From Chitinophagales bacterium (GTDB lineage Bacteria; Bacteroidota; Bacteroidia; Chitinophagales; JADIYW01): 64,000 nt of DNA. The stretch covers positions 170,938-234,937 of the forward strand of contig JAMLHI010000006.1 in NCBI GenBank assembly GCA_023957235.1, read 5' to 3'. The notes beneath the pieces are model-generated. The model did no database searches. It was not told the DNA's origin and saw only the letters and a list, made by a program, of their open reading frames with translations. Both the position numbers and the translations under genes were made by a program. Of the stretch, positions 1-9,516 are shown piece by piece; the first letter of the stretch is position 1; every line of letters starts with the position of its first letter.

Positions 1-3000
1 AAATAGAGATTGGGATAAAACATCCCCAAAGTCGTTACTACTGGATTATTGCCTGTTTCTTTTCTAAATATCCAATGTGCAGTTGAAGGAATAGTCGAGA
101 TTCCACCATCATAATTGTCTTTGTAATTATTGACAGATGAGGTTTGGGTTTTGATGATAGTTCCATCGTTCCCCAATTTCCATTTTGCAGTAGATAAAAA
201 AGTTAAGCCTTTGCCGCTTACTGACTGATCGTATAAAGTTCCTTCTACGATAATATCTGCACCAGAAGTATGATTGATTTCGAGTTCTGCGGAAGATTCA
301 ATTTGTAACATACCCAGATTCTCTATCATCAATTGGTCAATACGCACATCTGGAAGATTTGCAATTACACCACTGATATTTACGGTGTCTCCACTTCTAA
401 TGACTACTGAAACTGAGTTGGTGTCCCAAGGGAAAGTACATGCATCATGCCAAGTCCCAACTAAACCAGTTGGTGACATTTCCCATGTGCTAGCTGACCT
501 CCATTCTCCAGATTGTTTGCTTCTGAAATACGGTTCTGGTATAGCAATAAATTTGGCAGCATGGCTATATTCATTGCAAGTGCCATTATTGGTGACTATA
601 CAATAAAACTGATAGCCTGTTAATTGACCTAAATCTCCTGTAATTTGAAGATTGTTGGAGGTGGCTCCAGATATAGTAGCATCTGTGAATTGAGTGCTAC
701 CATTGGATAATGCAGTCCAAGCTCTAGCTTGGGCAGCGATAGGATCATTGTTGTTATTATAATACCATTGATAAGTAAGCGTACCACTTCCTACGGCAGT
801 TACAGACATATTAATTTCACATCCATTCTGAGGTAAGGGTTGGGTTGTTATCTTAAGATTATTATCAGGAACAAAAGTGCCAATATCCGCCGTTGAAGAG
901 GGGAAATGGGATGTCCAATCATTGATATCAAAAGTGGATTTAGGTGCTACTGCATCTGGTTTTCTTCTATAATTATATTGAGTAGAAGAAGGTGCAATAA
1001 ATAAATCAATAACTGTACCTTTTTTTAATAATCTAATTTGATCATCAGCGTTAAAACCCACTCCTGGGCCTGATTGGGTTCCTGTAGCAAGCCCTCCGTT
1101 TGTCCCAGCAAAATATACTAATGTCTGTCCTGGAAGAATGCTGCCTTGGATATCTATATTACTAATGGTATTTGGAGGTAAATTAACCACTTGAAGGGTA
1201 TAGTTATCAGGTAAGTCTAAATTGATTATTGAATTCGAACCGTTATATATTTCTATATAATGATTGTTGCCCGACATTGGGTCTTGTACTTCAGAGATGA
1301 ACAATTCGGTATATGTAGTTCCACAAGCACCGTCTTGTTTTTGGTAATTAAAAATACTATATGCTCCAGATGAAACTTTTTTACATGTAGTCCCTTCCAT
1401 TAACGTTATTCTGCCGGTATCTGCTCCATTAGGTACAATAGCATAAATAGTGTTACTGTCAGCGAGATAAAATGAAGTAGCGGATATATCATTGAATTTT
1501 ACATCTGTTGTTAGATTGAAATTACTAGGAGATGTAGTACTGTTAATTCTTACTTCAGTATTTTCGCTACCAGATATTGGGAAGAAAGTAAAGTTGGAAA
1601 TTGTCGGAGTACATAAATCTTTGATTTGAATAGAGTAGTCTTCCGTCTCTCCATAGTCAAATGTAGTACGACAAGAGTTGTCATTTGATGCTCCATTATA
1701 TTTAAGCTGTACTCTCATTCTAGTTGTTCCTATAGTAGCACTATTTGGAACAGTAAAAGAATATGAGCCTGCTCCTCCATTATTGAGTACGTTGATGATT
1801 CTTTCTGTGTTTTCAAAACTATTGTTGCCATTCCAGTCTATCCATATAGTGATATCGTCATTGGTATAGGATATATCATCAGTATCTCCAACTATTCCAG
1901 CTTGTACTTGGATAGTATAGCTGTTGCCTATAGTAAGATCTGTAGATTGATTGGCAAACCAGCTATATCCTCTAAGTCCACAATCAGGTGATGTGTAATT
2001 GTCAATTGATTCTAGTTTTACTCTTGATATGTATTCATCGCAAGTGGCTGTATATATAGGTTGACAGTAGATGTCAGGAATAATAGCATATTCCAAACCT
2101 GATGACCAATTATTTTGGTACCTTGTATATATCTCGAAATAGTAGGTGGTGCCATTGACTAAACTATTGATGGTAATATTGTTTCCAGTTCCTTTATAGA
2201 CTACTTGGTTGCCCGAACCACTATATGTATTATTTGCTGTATATAGACTTCCATTACCAGTAGGGTTATAGGTAAGGCCTGGTGTAGTTGTTAATACTAC
2301 CATTACTTCATCCCAACATGAAGCGCTAGAAGAAGGGTTGGTCCAGTTTAAAGTAGCATTTCCATTTCCATTTGTGCCGCTGTAGGCAGTTACATTGATT
2401 GGAATACTACTCATTATCTCAAGATGGTTCAAACTAATATTAGCTCCAGAATTTGGCATACTTGATATTACTCTGATATGATAATTAGTAGAAGGAAGTG
2501 TAATAAGGGGAATCGCTATATTGATTGTTCCAGAAGGATTAGTGCCTGATTTTGGCAATGTTCCTACTGTTGTATATGTAGCAAAACTTCCTGAAGAATC
2601 GGAAAGTTGAGCTGTGAACACGTTGCCTCCTGAATATATCCCTTTACTTGTAAAATCAATACTTAATGATTGACCAGCACAAATTTTATTAGTGGATAGT
2701 GTAGTAGTAAGTGTGTTATTTGCTGTTTTGCACTCATTGATATGATTGCCTAAATTATGCTTGTCATTTATACCATAAGCAATCCATTCTGTACCTAGCG
2801 TAGGGAATCCTACTTCTGAAAATTTTCCTGTTTTGATTTCAGGTTTTCTGACAAGGACTCCTTGCCCAGTAGTCAATCCACCTAAAGACCAATTCGCACC
2901 AGGATCTATACCAATTTCTCCAATTACATCTATATTTGCAAAAGAACCACTATAGGATTTTTGTAAAGAAATGGCATCATTTCCTGTAAAGTTGATACTT

Positions 3001-4073
3001 CCAGAAGTAGCGTCAGCTGTGTAGATTGTGCCTGAAGGATGACCTATCACATAGCTTCCATAAGCTGGAACAAAAGCATTGTCAGGGAAAAGAATATTTG
3101 TAGCGGTAGTACTCCCGTTTGCGAAGATTGCTAGTCTATAATAATGTGTAGAACCTGTTCTAAGTGTAATATTAGAAGAGGTGGGGTTGTATATTTCTAT
3201 GTATTTATTGTTTGCTGTTCCATAAATGTATTCTGATATTAGCAATCCATTACACGATCCAGGAGTAACAAAACCGCTATGTGCAACTGTCTTGTTAGTA
3301 GCGCCAGTACTTGAAGCTGTGATGTTTTCAGTATAAGCTCCTTCAGTAAGCCCTGATTTTAATCTAGTGTAAATAATAGTAGAAGCAACTGTTCCGCTTG
3401 TAGGTGTCAAGTTAATACTACTAGCGTAAGGCCCAGCTAGATTAGTACTTATTTCATAATTGCCTACTGCGTTTAGGGTAATATTTGCACTTAAGTTAAT
3501 TCCAGATATTGTAAAGGTATCTGATAGAGATGGGCCATTTCCCTCGTTATACTGATATCCTGATACTCCAGTTCGAGAGGTATAAATAGTAGGTGTGCTA
3601 CTCAATTCTGTGATAGAAAAGTCATCTACATAGAGTTGGTTGGCTCCAGATGCTCTTTCGTCTAGTATCCTTACATAAATATTAGAATAGGAGGAAAGGT
3701 CATAAATGAAAGTTTGGTAGGTAGTAGTGAAAGCTGTAATTGTTCCTATTGTCGTCCAAGGGCCTGAAATGGACGTAGCAACTTGAATTGTAAATTTAGG
3801 TATGGTAGGAGCTGTTGAACTTCTTCTGTAATAAAATCTCAGTGTATCAGGATTGCTGAGTAGAGGAGTGGTTATCGTTTGGTTTTTTGCAGCGAAAGCA
3901 ACACTGTTAGGGGTGCTTCTAGGATTGTTGGTTTGTACAGTTGCTCCACTAAAAGTCCAGCCTGCTGGGGTAGTAGCGGATGCGTCAAAATTTTCATTTA
4001 TTAAATATTGCGCATTAGCAGTATTAAAAAAGGAAAATAAAAGTATAATAAAAAGTGTAAAAATTTGCCCCAT
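1..4073 (-). CDS. Giant secreted multidomain surface protein (5' part; runs off the left edge)
   Basis: One uninterrupted minus-strand frame of at least 1357 codons starts at ATG 4073 and is still open at base 1, so the C-terminus (where a T9SS sorting tail would be expected) is missing. Residues 1-22 are a signal peptide ending ANAQ. By eye the order is: a jelly-roll-like N-terminal module ending YVDDFSITE; a Bacteroidota Ig-like module; a lamin-tail domain from about residue 271 (LLISEYIYG, YIEIYNP); a fibronectin-III-like module around 560-650; a GEVED domain around 714-808 (IWIDWNGN); an IPT/TIG-like module around 819-898; a second lamin-tail domain from about 918 (ELFISEV, YIEIYNG); an Ig-like module from about 1077; and a SGEWRSASTWE-type module from about 1180. 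No catalytic domain is visible. The inferred role is an extracellular or surface-attached adhesive or structural protein. The ligand is unknown. Confidence 0.85.
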   Translation of the reverse strand, partial: MGQIFTLFIILLFSFFNTANAQYLINENFDASATTPAGWTFSGATVQTNNPRSTPNSVAFAAKNQTITTPLLSNPDTLRFYYRRSSTAPTIPKFTIQVATSISGPWTTIGTITAFTTTYQTFIYDLSSYSNIYVRILDERASGANQLYVDDFSITELSSTPTIYTSRTGVSGYQYNEGNGPSLSDTFTISGINLSANITLNAVGNYEISTNLAGPYASSINLTPTSGTVASTIIYTRLKSGLTEGAYTENITASSTGATNKTVAHSGFVTPGSCNGLLISEYIYGTANNKYIEIYNPTSSNITLRTGSTHYYRLAIFANGSTTATNILFPDNAFVPAYGSYVIGHPSGTIYTADATSGSINFTGNDAISLQKSYSGSFANIDVIGEIGIDPGANWSLGGLTTGQGVLVRKPEIKTGKFSEVGFPTLGTEWIAYGINDKHNLGNHINECKTANNTLTTTLSTNKICAGQSLSIDFTSKGIYSGGNVFTAQLSDSSGSFATYTTVGTLPKSGTNPSGTINIAIPLITLPSTNYHIRVISSMPNSGANISLNHLEIMSSIPINVTAYSGTNGNGNATLNWTNPSSSASCWDEVMVVLTTTPGLTYNPTGNGSLYTANNTYSGSGNQVVYKGTGNNITINSLVNGTTYYFEIYTRYQNNWSSGLEYAIIPDIYCQPIYTATCDEYISRVKLESIDNYTSPDCGLRGYSWFANQSTDLTIGNSYTIQVQAGIVGDTDDISYTNDDITIWIDWNGNNSFENTERIINVLNNGGAGSYSFTVPNSATIGTTRMRVQLKYNGASNDNSCRTTFDYGETEDYSIQIKDLCTPTISNFTFFPISGSENTEVRINSTTSPSNFNLTTDVKFNDISATSFYLADSNTIYAIVPNGADTGRITLMEGTTCKKVSSGAYSIFNYQKQDGACGTTYTELFISEVQDPMSGNNHYIEIYNGSNSIINLDLPDNYTLQVVNLPPNTISNIDIQGSILPGQTLVYFAGTNGGLATGTQSGPGVGFNADDQIRLLKKGTVIDLFIAPSSTQYNYRRKPDAVAPKSTFDINDWTSHFPSSTADIGTFVPDNNLKITTQPLPQNGCEINMSVTAVGSGTLTYQWYYNNNNDPIAAQARAWTALSNGSTQFTDATISGATSNNLQITGDLGQLTGYQFYCIVTNNGTCNEYSHAAKFIAIPEPYFRSKQSGEWRSASTWEMSPTGLVGTWHDACTFPWDTNSVSVVIRSGDTVNISGVIANLPDVRIDQLMIENLGMLQIESSAELEINHTSGADIIVEGTLYDQSVSGKGLTFLSTAKWKLGNDGTIIKTQTSSVNNYKDNYDGGISTIPSTAHWIFRKETGNNPVVTTLGMFYPNLY

Positions 4074-4232
4074 ATATAATCATCTATAACTTTATTTGAT
4101 ATGAATGATATAATTAAAAAACTATAGCAAAATCAAACAAGTAAAGTTAATTAAAATTATATTATGAATAGGATAGATGTAATATATTTAACGTTCTTTT
4201 TTAATAAAGTTAAAGGCTAATACTGATTTGTT

Positions 4233-4988
4233 TTACAAAGTCAATCCTCCGTCTGCAGTATAGACAGCTCCGGTTACATAACTTGAAGCATCAGAAGCTA
4301 AAAAATAAACTAAAGCAGCAATTTCTTCTACTGTGCCAACGCGTTTTAAAGGCAATTGACCTACAAAGTGATTGACCCATTGTTCGTTGCTCCAAAGTGC
4401 TTTTGAAAATTTTGTTTTTATCAAGCCGGGACATACACTATTGACCCTTATATTATCAGCACCCCATTCAATTGCGCAAGATTTGGTCAACATATTAAGT
4501 GCTGCTTTAGATACAGAATAAATTCCCATCCCTTCGTGAGGAGATATACCTTCTACAGAGCTGATATTGATGATGGAGCCCCCACCATTAGATTTCATAA
4601 TAGGATAAGCCATTTTACTTAACTCAAATGGAGCTTTAACATTGATAGCTATCGTTTTGTCAAAGGCCAAATCGTCGCATCCTACTATAGGTCCATAATA
4701 TGGATTAGCTACAGCGTTATTTACTAAAATGTCAATGCCTCCATAGGCTTGAAGTGTAGTCTCAATAAGATTTTTAGCATCTTCAATATCGCCAACATTT
4801 CCAGCAACTGCTATTGCATTCCCTCCAAATTCTTTTATTGCAGCCACTACCACGTCAATTTCTTCTTGTTTGCGTGAGTTGACTACCACATTGGCTCCTC
4901 CTCTTGCAAAATATCTAGCGATAGCTTCACCTATACCTTTGCTTGCTCCTGTGACGATAGCGGTTTTGCCTTTTAGATCTTGTATCAT
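4233..4988 (-). CDS. Short-chain dehydrogenase/reductase (SDR family)
   Basis: A 251-residue classical SDR oxidoreductase using NAD(P)(H). It shows the Rossmann motif TGASKGIG at 13-20, NNA at 90-92, the structural Asn115, catalytic Ser143, and the YxxxK pair Tyr157/Lys161, followed by PG at 187-188 and a normal C-terminus with DGG. Length and motifs are complete, so it should be active. The substrate cannot be read from the sequence; the family includes 3-oxoacyl-ACP reductases and sugar or alcohol dehydrogenases. It starts 24 bases after the response-regulator stop on the same strand, so it is probably the last gene of the two-component operon. About 160 bases separate it from the giant surface-protein gene. 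Confidence 0.88.
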   Translation of the reverse strand: MIQDLKGKTAIVTGASKGIGEAIARYFARGGANVVVNSRKQEEIDVVVAAIKEFGGNAIAVAGNVGDIEDAKNLIETTLQAYGGIDILVNNAVANPYYGPIVGCDDLAFDKTIAINVKAPFELSKMAYPIMKSNGGGSIINISSVEGISPHEGMGIYSVSKAALNMLTKSCAIEWGADNIRVNSVCPGLIKTKFSKALWSNEQWVNHFVGQLPLKRVGTVEEIAALVYFLASDASSYVTGAVYTADGGLTL

Positions 4989-5012
4989 AGTGATTGATTG
5001 AGAGGTTAGGAA

Positions 5013-5717
5013 TTACAGATTTTCTAATAGTTTATATCCCGTTCCGTGTACATTTACAATGGATAAAGTGGCATCATCTTTCAGATATTTTCTCAATTTG
5101 GAAATAAATACATCCATACTTCTGGCAGTAAAATAACTATCATCCTGCCACACATGTTTTAATGCTACCTCTCTTTCCAAAATATTATTTTTTCGTTCAA
5201 AAAACAATCGTAAAAGTTCATTTTCTTTAGTGGTTAGCTTAATGCTCTGATGATTAAATACAATCTTTTGATTTTTATAGTCCAATAAAGTGTGTCCAGC
5301 ATGATATTCATCTAAGGCTACTTGTACTTCTGCTTTTTCTACCCTTCTTAATATCACATTCATTTTTAATTCAAGGACTTCCATACTGAAAGGTTTGGTA
5401 ATATAATCATCAGCTCCTATAGTGAGCCCTTTGATTTTGTCCTCTTTTAGAGATTTGGCAGTTAAAAATATAATCGGAATATCTTGATTGTCTTTTCTGA
5501 TTTCTTCTGCTAAAGTGAAGCCATCCATTTTTGGCATCATCACATCTAGTAATAAAATATCATAAGAACCTCTTCTGTATGCTAAAAGTCCTTCTTCTCC
5601 ATTTCTTTTAAGTGTAACATCAAATTGCTTATGAGATAAATATTCTTGTAATAATATTCCCAAATTAGGATCATCCTCTACGAGTAATACTTGTTTATTT
5701 CTTGCTGCTATTGCCAT
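5013..5717 (-). CDS. rprY: OmpR-family response regulator (RprY-like)
   Basis: A 234-residue DNA-binding response regulator. The receiver domain (8-125) has the acidic pair Glu14-Asp15-Asp16, phospho-acceptor Asp58 (LLLDVMMPKMDGF), Thr86 and Lys108 (KPF). The C-terminal half (about 140-232) is a winged-helix OmpR/PhoB effector with the typical TTKENELLRLF and SMDVFISKLRKYL segments. Its stop-start spacing from the kinase gene is four bases, so the two are co-transcribed and presumably partners. The pair resembles RprX/RprY of Bacteroides; the symbol is by resemblance. OmpR-type regulators bind tandem direct repeats, and one lies just upstream of the operon (7221-7240), which suggests autoregulation. 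Confidence 0.88.
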   Translation of the reverse strand: MAIAARNKQVLLVEDDPNLGILLQEYLSHKQFDVTLKRNGEEGLLAYRRGSYDILLLDVMMPKMDGFTLAEEIRKDNQDIPIIFLTAKSLKEDKIKGLTIGADDYITKPFSMEVLELKMNVILRRVEKAEVQVALDEYHAGHTLLDYKNQKIVFNHQSIKLTTKENELLRLFFERKNNILEREVALKHVWQDDSYFTARSMDVFISKLRKYLKDDATLSIVNVHGTGYKLLENL

Positions 5718-5721
5718 TTTT

Positions 5722-7182
5722 TTAGTTTTTATAAGGTAAATATATAATAAATGTTGTTCCTTCTTTTAACTTACTTTCTACATGAATTGTTCCATGATGA
5801 GCATCAATTATTGATTTAACATAATTTAATCCTAAGCCGAATCCTTTTGTATCATGAATGTTGCCTGATTGCACCCTGTAAAATTTTTCAAAAATCTTAT
5901 TAAGATTGTTTTTACTCAATCCGATTCCATTATCCTTTACGCTAATAAAAATCCCATTTGCATTGTTCTTCGTACTGATTTGTATCAATGGATTTTTATC
6001 ATTGTATTTTAGGGCATTATCAATCAAGTTTTTAATAGCATTTGTAATATGCATTTCATCAATGATGAGCGATGATGGATTCGCTAATAAATCTGTTTCA
6101 ATGATAGCATTATAATCTTGGCTAATGAGGTCAAAATGGTGAACCAAAGAACGTATTATGCTGTGAATATCTCTTTCTTCTTTATTGAGCTGAATTTCTC
6201 CTTTTTCTAGTCGAGCAATTTGTAAAACTTGTTCCACATGATTAGCTAGCCTTTTGTTCTCTTCAAATATAATTCCGGCATATCTCAATCTGCTAGAATC
6301 ATTGGCAGTGATAGACTTGTCTTTTAACATTTCACTAGCGAGAGAAATAGTAGCAATAGGAGTTTTAAGCTCATGTGTCATGTTGTTGATGAAATCTGTT
6401 TTCATGTCAGAAAGCCTTTTTTGGTTGAAAATGATTTTAAAACTGACAAAAAAAGCTATGATAATCATCAAAATAAAGATGACTGAAGACAATACAGGCA
6501 TTATAAATGAAAGCAATAAATATTTTTCTTGTTTTGGGAAAGAAATTTTTAATAGTTTATGGCCATCAAATAAACTTTTTCTAAATATTTTGGTGGTATA
6601 TGAAGTATGAAACAATTCTGCTAAATCAGAACCCTGAGATACATAAACAAAATTATTGTCGGCAAATTCTGTAATGCCAAAATGAAACTCTGTATTAATA
6701 CCATGTCGAACCAATATTTTTCTTATAAACTCTTCTAATTGTTGGATATTGATAATTTCTTCTATTGGGCGTAGCGTAATCATTTCCCTAACTAACATTT
6801 CTTGAAACCCTTGTATTTGGGTCTTATATAGCCGTTCAAATTCTTCTTTGTCAATTTCTTTTCTAATATGATGAGGAACTTGTTCGCCATTGGGGAAATG
6901 CAAATGCTGAACACTATCAGGGAACTGTATATTAGACGGAAAACTAGAAGAAGAATAATTTGAGTCATTTTCTATGTGACTGAGAAATTCTTCTATATAT
7001 GGCTTGTAATCTAAATTGTCAATTCCAAAAGCAATTTCTTCCAAAGTCTCATATACTCTTTGATCAAAATTAGCCTTTCTGTTATCTATAGCAGCTTTCA
7101 ACCATAATGTTTGAACTACTCCTACACCAAGTAGCCCAATCACTATCAACACAAAAGAAAAATATAAAAGCTGTCTATTCAC
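5722..7182 (-). CDS. rprX: Membrane sensor histidine kinase (RprX-like)
   Basis: A 486-residue transmembrane sensor kinase. TM1 is at about 6-29 and TM2 at about 223-249; the intervening 190 residues form a periplasmic sensor with no family I recognise. The cytoplasmic part has the HisKA H-box with phospho-accepting His270 (THELKTP), the N-box NLIDNALKY (386-394), the G1 box DNGIG (417-421), an F box (431-435) and the G2 box GFGLGL (447-452), all intact. The start codon is GTG. A TACTTTTG (-7-like) sequence ends only four bases upstream of that GTG, so the transcript may have almost no leader. It is followed after four bases by the response regulator. The signal sensed is unknown. Confidence 0.88.
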   Translation of the reverse strand: MNRQLLYFSFVLIVIGLLGVGVVQTLWLKAAIDNRKANFDQRVYETLEEIAFGIDNLDYKPYIEEFLSHIENDSNYSSSSFPSNIQFPDSVQHLHFPNGEQVPHHIRKEIDKEEFERLYKTQIQGFQEMLVREMITLRPIEEIINIQQLEEFIRKILVRHGINTEFHFGITEFADNNFVYVSQGSDLAELFHTSYTTKIFRKSLFDGHKLLKISFPKQEKYLLLSFIMPVLSSVIFILMIIIAFFVSFKIIFNQKRLSDMKTDFINNMTHELKTPIATISLASEMLKDKSITANDSSRLRYAGIIFEENKRLANHVEQVLQIARLEKGEIQLNKEERDIHSIIRSLVHHFDLISQDYNAIIETDLLANPSSLIIDEMHITNAIKNLIDNALKYNDKNPLIQISTKNNANGIFISVKDNGIGLSKNNLNKIFEKFYRVQSGNIHDTKGFGLGLNYVKSIIDAHHGTIHVESKLKEGTTFIIYLPYKN

Positions 7183-7186
7183 ATTA

Positions 7187-7194
7187 CAAAAGTA
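7187..7194 (-). promoter_or_regulatory. Candidate -7 element for the two-component operon
   Basis: Reading the minus strand, TACTTTTG matches the Bacteroidota -7 consensus TAnnTTTG exactly. No TTG lies 19-22 bases upstream, so the promoter would be weak on its own. The tandem repeat at 7221-7240 sits where an activator would bind. Confidence 0.35.
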
Positions 7195-7220
7195 AAGACT
7201 TCAAACAAATTAAAAATTTT

Positions 7221-7240
7221 GCTTAACAATGCTTAACCAT
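7221..7240. promoter_or_regulatory. Tandem 10-bp direct repeat, candidate OmpR-family binding site
   Basis: GCTTAACAAT is followed immediately by GCTTAACCAT (9 of 10 bases identical), a 10-bp period that matches one helical turn. It lies about 40 bases upstream of the kinase start codon and just beyond the stop of the upstream permease gene. OmpR/PhoB-type regulators bind such head-to-tail repeats. Binding by this operon's own regulator is inference. Confidence 0.4.
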
Positions 7241-7265
7241 TTGAATGAATTTGATAGGATATATT

Positions 7266-8906
7266 TTACTTTTTTAATTTATTACTTAAAATTCTAAACA
7301 GGTGATAAGGAATGTGTATTAATGCAAACGCAATTGAAAAAGTCACCAATACTGTATCATCTGGCACTGATTGATGATGGATATAAGCAACCGCAGCAAG
7401 TAAAGCACTTGATAAGATAACACACCATCCTAATATCGTATTGTATTCAAATGTCTTAGTAGTGTTCAAATTGCTGTTTTTGGAGCCATAAAAATAATAG
7501 ACATCAAATCCAATCACCATCCAAACAATTAATCTAATCCATGTGTCTAAGGGTAAAAAGACCATCATAAAAAGACATACCAGTACTCCCAAGATTGGAA
7601 CCAATGGGACTAAAGGGGTTCTAAATTCTCTAGGGGCATCTGGCATTTTTTTACGCATAACGATGATTCCTATACAGACTAGAATAAATGCAAATAAAGT
7701 TCCTATACTAGTCATTTCTCCTACGACTCGACCTGGTACAAATGCAGCAAATAAACTTACAAATACTGCAAATAGGTATGTTGCTTTATGTGGGGTTTGA
7801 AAATGGGGATGTATAGCAGAAAATCTTTTAGGCACTAATCCGTCTTTTGCCATAGTAAAAAAGACCCTTGTTTGTCCCATAAGAAGGACTAAAATGACTG
7901 ACATATATCCAGCCAAAATGGCAATAATGACTCCTTGTTTGAGCCATGCATAAGGTGTATGTCCGATAGCTACCGCTACAGGAGCAATGCCATCTTGACC
8001 CTGAAATTCTTTATATGAAGCTAAGCCTGTCATGACATGAGCAAAGAGTACATATAAGATAGTACAAATGAATAAGGAACCTAAAATTCCAATAGGCATA
8101 TCTTTTTTAGGATTTTTTGTTTCCTGAGCGGCAGTACTTACAGCATCAAATCCTATATATGCAAAAAATAATATTCCTGCAGCTCGGAAAATACCTGACC
8201 ACCCAAATTCTCCCATCACTCCTTGATTGGGGATGATATATGGCTCATGATTTGCTGGATTGATATAGTTCCAACCTAATATAATGAATGCAAATACAAC
8301 AGCTAATTTTAAGACTACAATGAAAGAAGTGAAAATGGCAGATTCTTTAATCCCTTTAATTAGAATAATTGAAATGAATAAGACCACAAAGACAGCTGGA
8401 AGATTGATGATACCAGAGACCTCAACACCACTTTCTAGTGTTACAGTGTCAAAAGGAGACATGATTAACTGGGGTGGGAGATGAACTCCTATACTCTCAC
8501 AAAAGGCTACTAGATATCTACTCCAACTGATAGCAACAGTTGCAGCACCGACAGCATATTCCAAAATTAAGTCCCAACCGATTATCCATGCGATAAATTC
8601 GCCCATGGTAGCATAAGAATAGGTGTAAGCACTACCTGCAATAGGAATCATGGAAGCAAATTCTGCGTAACATAAACCTGCAAATGCACATCCTAATGCA
8701 GCTATTAAGAAAGAAATAGTAATACTTGGTCCAGCATTATTTCCAGCAGCATAACCAGTTATTGAAAATAGACCTGCTCCAATAATCACTCCAATTCCCA
8801 GAATAACCAGACTGCTAGCAGTGAGTGTCTTTTTTAGTTGGTGACCTTCTTCATTTGATGATAATATTTCTGAGAGTGGTTTGACCTTGAATAAATTGTT
8901 TCCCAT
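7266..8906 (-). CDS. APC-family amino-acid permease
   Basis: A 546-residue inner-membrane transporter of the amino acid-polyamine-organocation superfamily, of the cationic-amino-acid-transporter (YfnA/CAT) type. The first helix carries the family signature GIGVIIGAGLFSITG, and a later one has FFAYIGFDAVSTAAQETKNP. At least twelve hydrophobic segments can be counted, with a C-terminal extension of about two more. It is expected to import amino acids by proton symport; the exact substrate is not deducible. It is divergent from aroQ and upstream of the two-component operon on the same strand, separated from it by 83 bases that hold a promoter and repeat element. Confidence 0.85.
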   Translation of the reverse strand: MGNNLFKVKPLSEILSSNEEGHQLKKTLTASSLVILGIGVIIGAGLFSITGYAAGNNAGPSITISFLIAALGCAFAGLCYAEFASMIPIAGSAYTYSYATMGEFIAWIIGWDLILEYAVGAATVAISWSRYLVAFCESIGVHLPPQLIMSPFDTVTLESGVEVSGIINLPAVFVVLFISIILIKGIKESAIFTSFIVVLKLAVVFAFIILGWNYINPANHEPYIIPNQGVMGEFGWSGIFRAAGILFFAYIGFDAVSTAAQETKNPKKDMPIGILGSLFICTILYVLFAHVMTGLASYKEFQGQDGIAPVAVAIGHTPYAWLKQGVIIAILAGYMSVILVLLMGQTRVFFTMAKDGLVPKRFSAIHPHFQTPHKATYLFAVFVSLFAAFVPGRVVGEMTSIGTLFAFILVCIGIIVMRKKMPDAPREFRTPLVPLVPILGVLVCLFMMVFLPLDTWIRLIVWMVIGFDVYYFYGSKNSNLNTTKTFEYNTILGWCVILSSALLAAVAYIHHQSVPDDTVLVTFSIAFALIHIPYHLFRILSNKLKK

Positions 8907-9016
8907 ATTTCCTTAGAAGTGATGTTAAGTTGATGCTTTGAAATTATTAATTATTCACAAATAATTGATAATTTTTATTTCTTTTTCTTAGGATAATGTT
9001 TTTAATTTTGTCTGAC

Positions 9017-9457
9017 ATGAAAAATATTTTGATAATCAATGGCCCAAATTTGAATTTGTTGGGAAAAAGAGAGCCGAGCGTTTATGGAGCTACTTCTTTT
9101 GAAGATTATTTTTCAGAATTATCTTTAAGATATTTGAATAAGGCACTGTTGACCTATTTTCAGAGTAATCATGAAGGTGAGATTATTGATAAAATTCATG
9201 AAGTAGGCTTCAAATGGGATGGTATTGTAATCAATGCAGGAGCTTTTACTCATACTTCAGTTGCCATTGCAGATGCTATCAGGGCGGTAAGTGTTCCTGT
9301 GGTGGAAGTTCATATTTCTAACACCCATCAAAGGGAATCTTTTAGACATCATTCTTTTTTGTCTGCAGCAGTAAAAGGTGTGATTTTAGGATTTGGCTTA
9401 GATTCTTATCGCTTGGCAGTTGAATCTTTTTTGTCAGATACATTATCTAAAGATTAG
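9017..9457 (+). CDS. aroQ: Type II 3-dehydroquinate dehydratase
   Basis: Converts 3-dehydroquinate to 3-dehydroshikimate, the third shikimate step; the enzyme is a cytosolic dodecamer in this family. I take ATG 9017 as start because the canonical opening MKNILIINGPNLNLLG begins there; an in-frame ATG lies 21 bases earlier. The product is 146 residues, the usual length. Visible active-site residues are Asn11, Arg18 and Tyr23 in the flexible lid, the INAGAFTHTS loop, and the HISNTHQRESFRH segment with the catalytic His. A perfect -7-type TAATTTTG (9003-9010) ends six bases before the start. aroB and aroA lie 47 kb away in the same window. The stop codon is TAG, so amber is a normal stop in this genome. 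Confidence 0.92.
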   Translation: MKNILIINGPNLNLLGKREPSVYGATSFEDYFSELSLRYLNKALLTYFQSNHEGEIIDKIHEVGFKWDGIVINAGAFTHTSVAIADAIRAVSVPVVEVHISNTHQRESFRHHSFLSAAVKGVILGFGLDSYRLAVESFLSDTLSKD

Positions 9458-9516
9458 TATCTTGGAGATATTGATACTGTAAAAATTTTATATAACCTAT
9501 TGGTATTAAGTAGTTA

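Noticed and set aside
274..4089. Plus-strand reading frames of 60-110 codons inside 1-4089
   Set aside because: They are antisense to the continuous minus-strand frame that has a signal peptide and clear domains; their translations look like no known protein.
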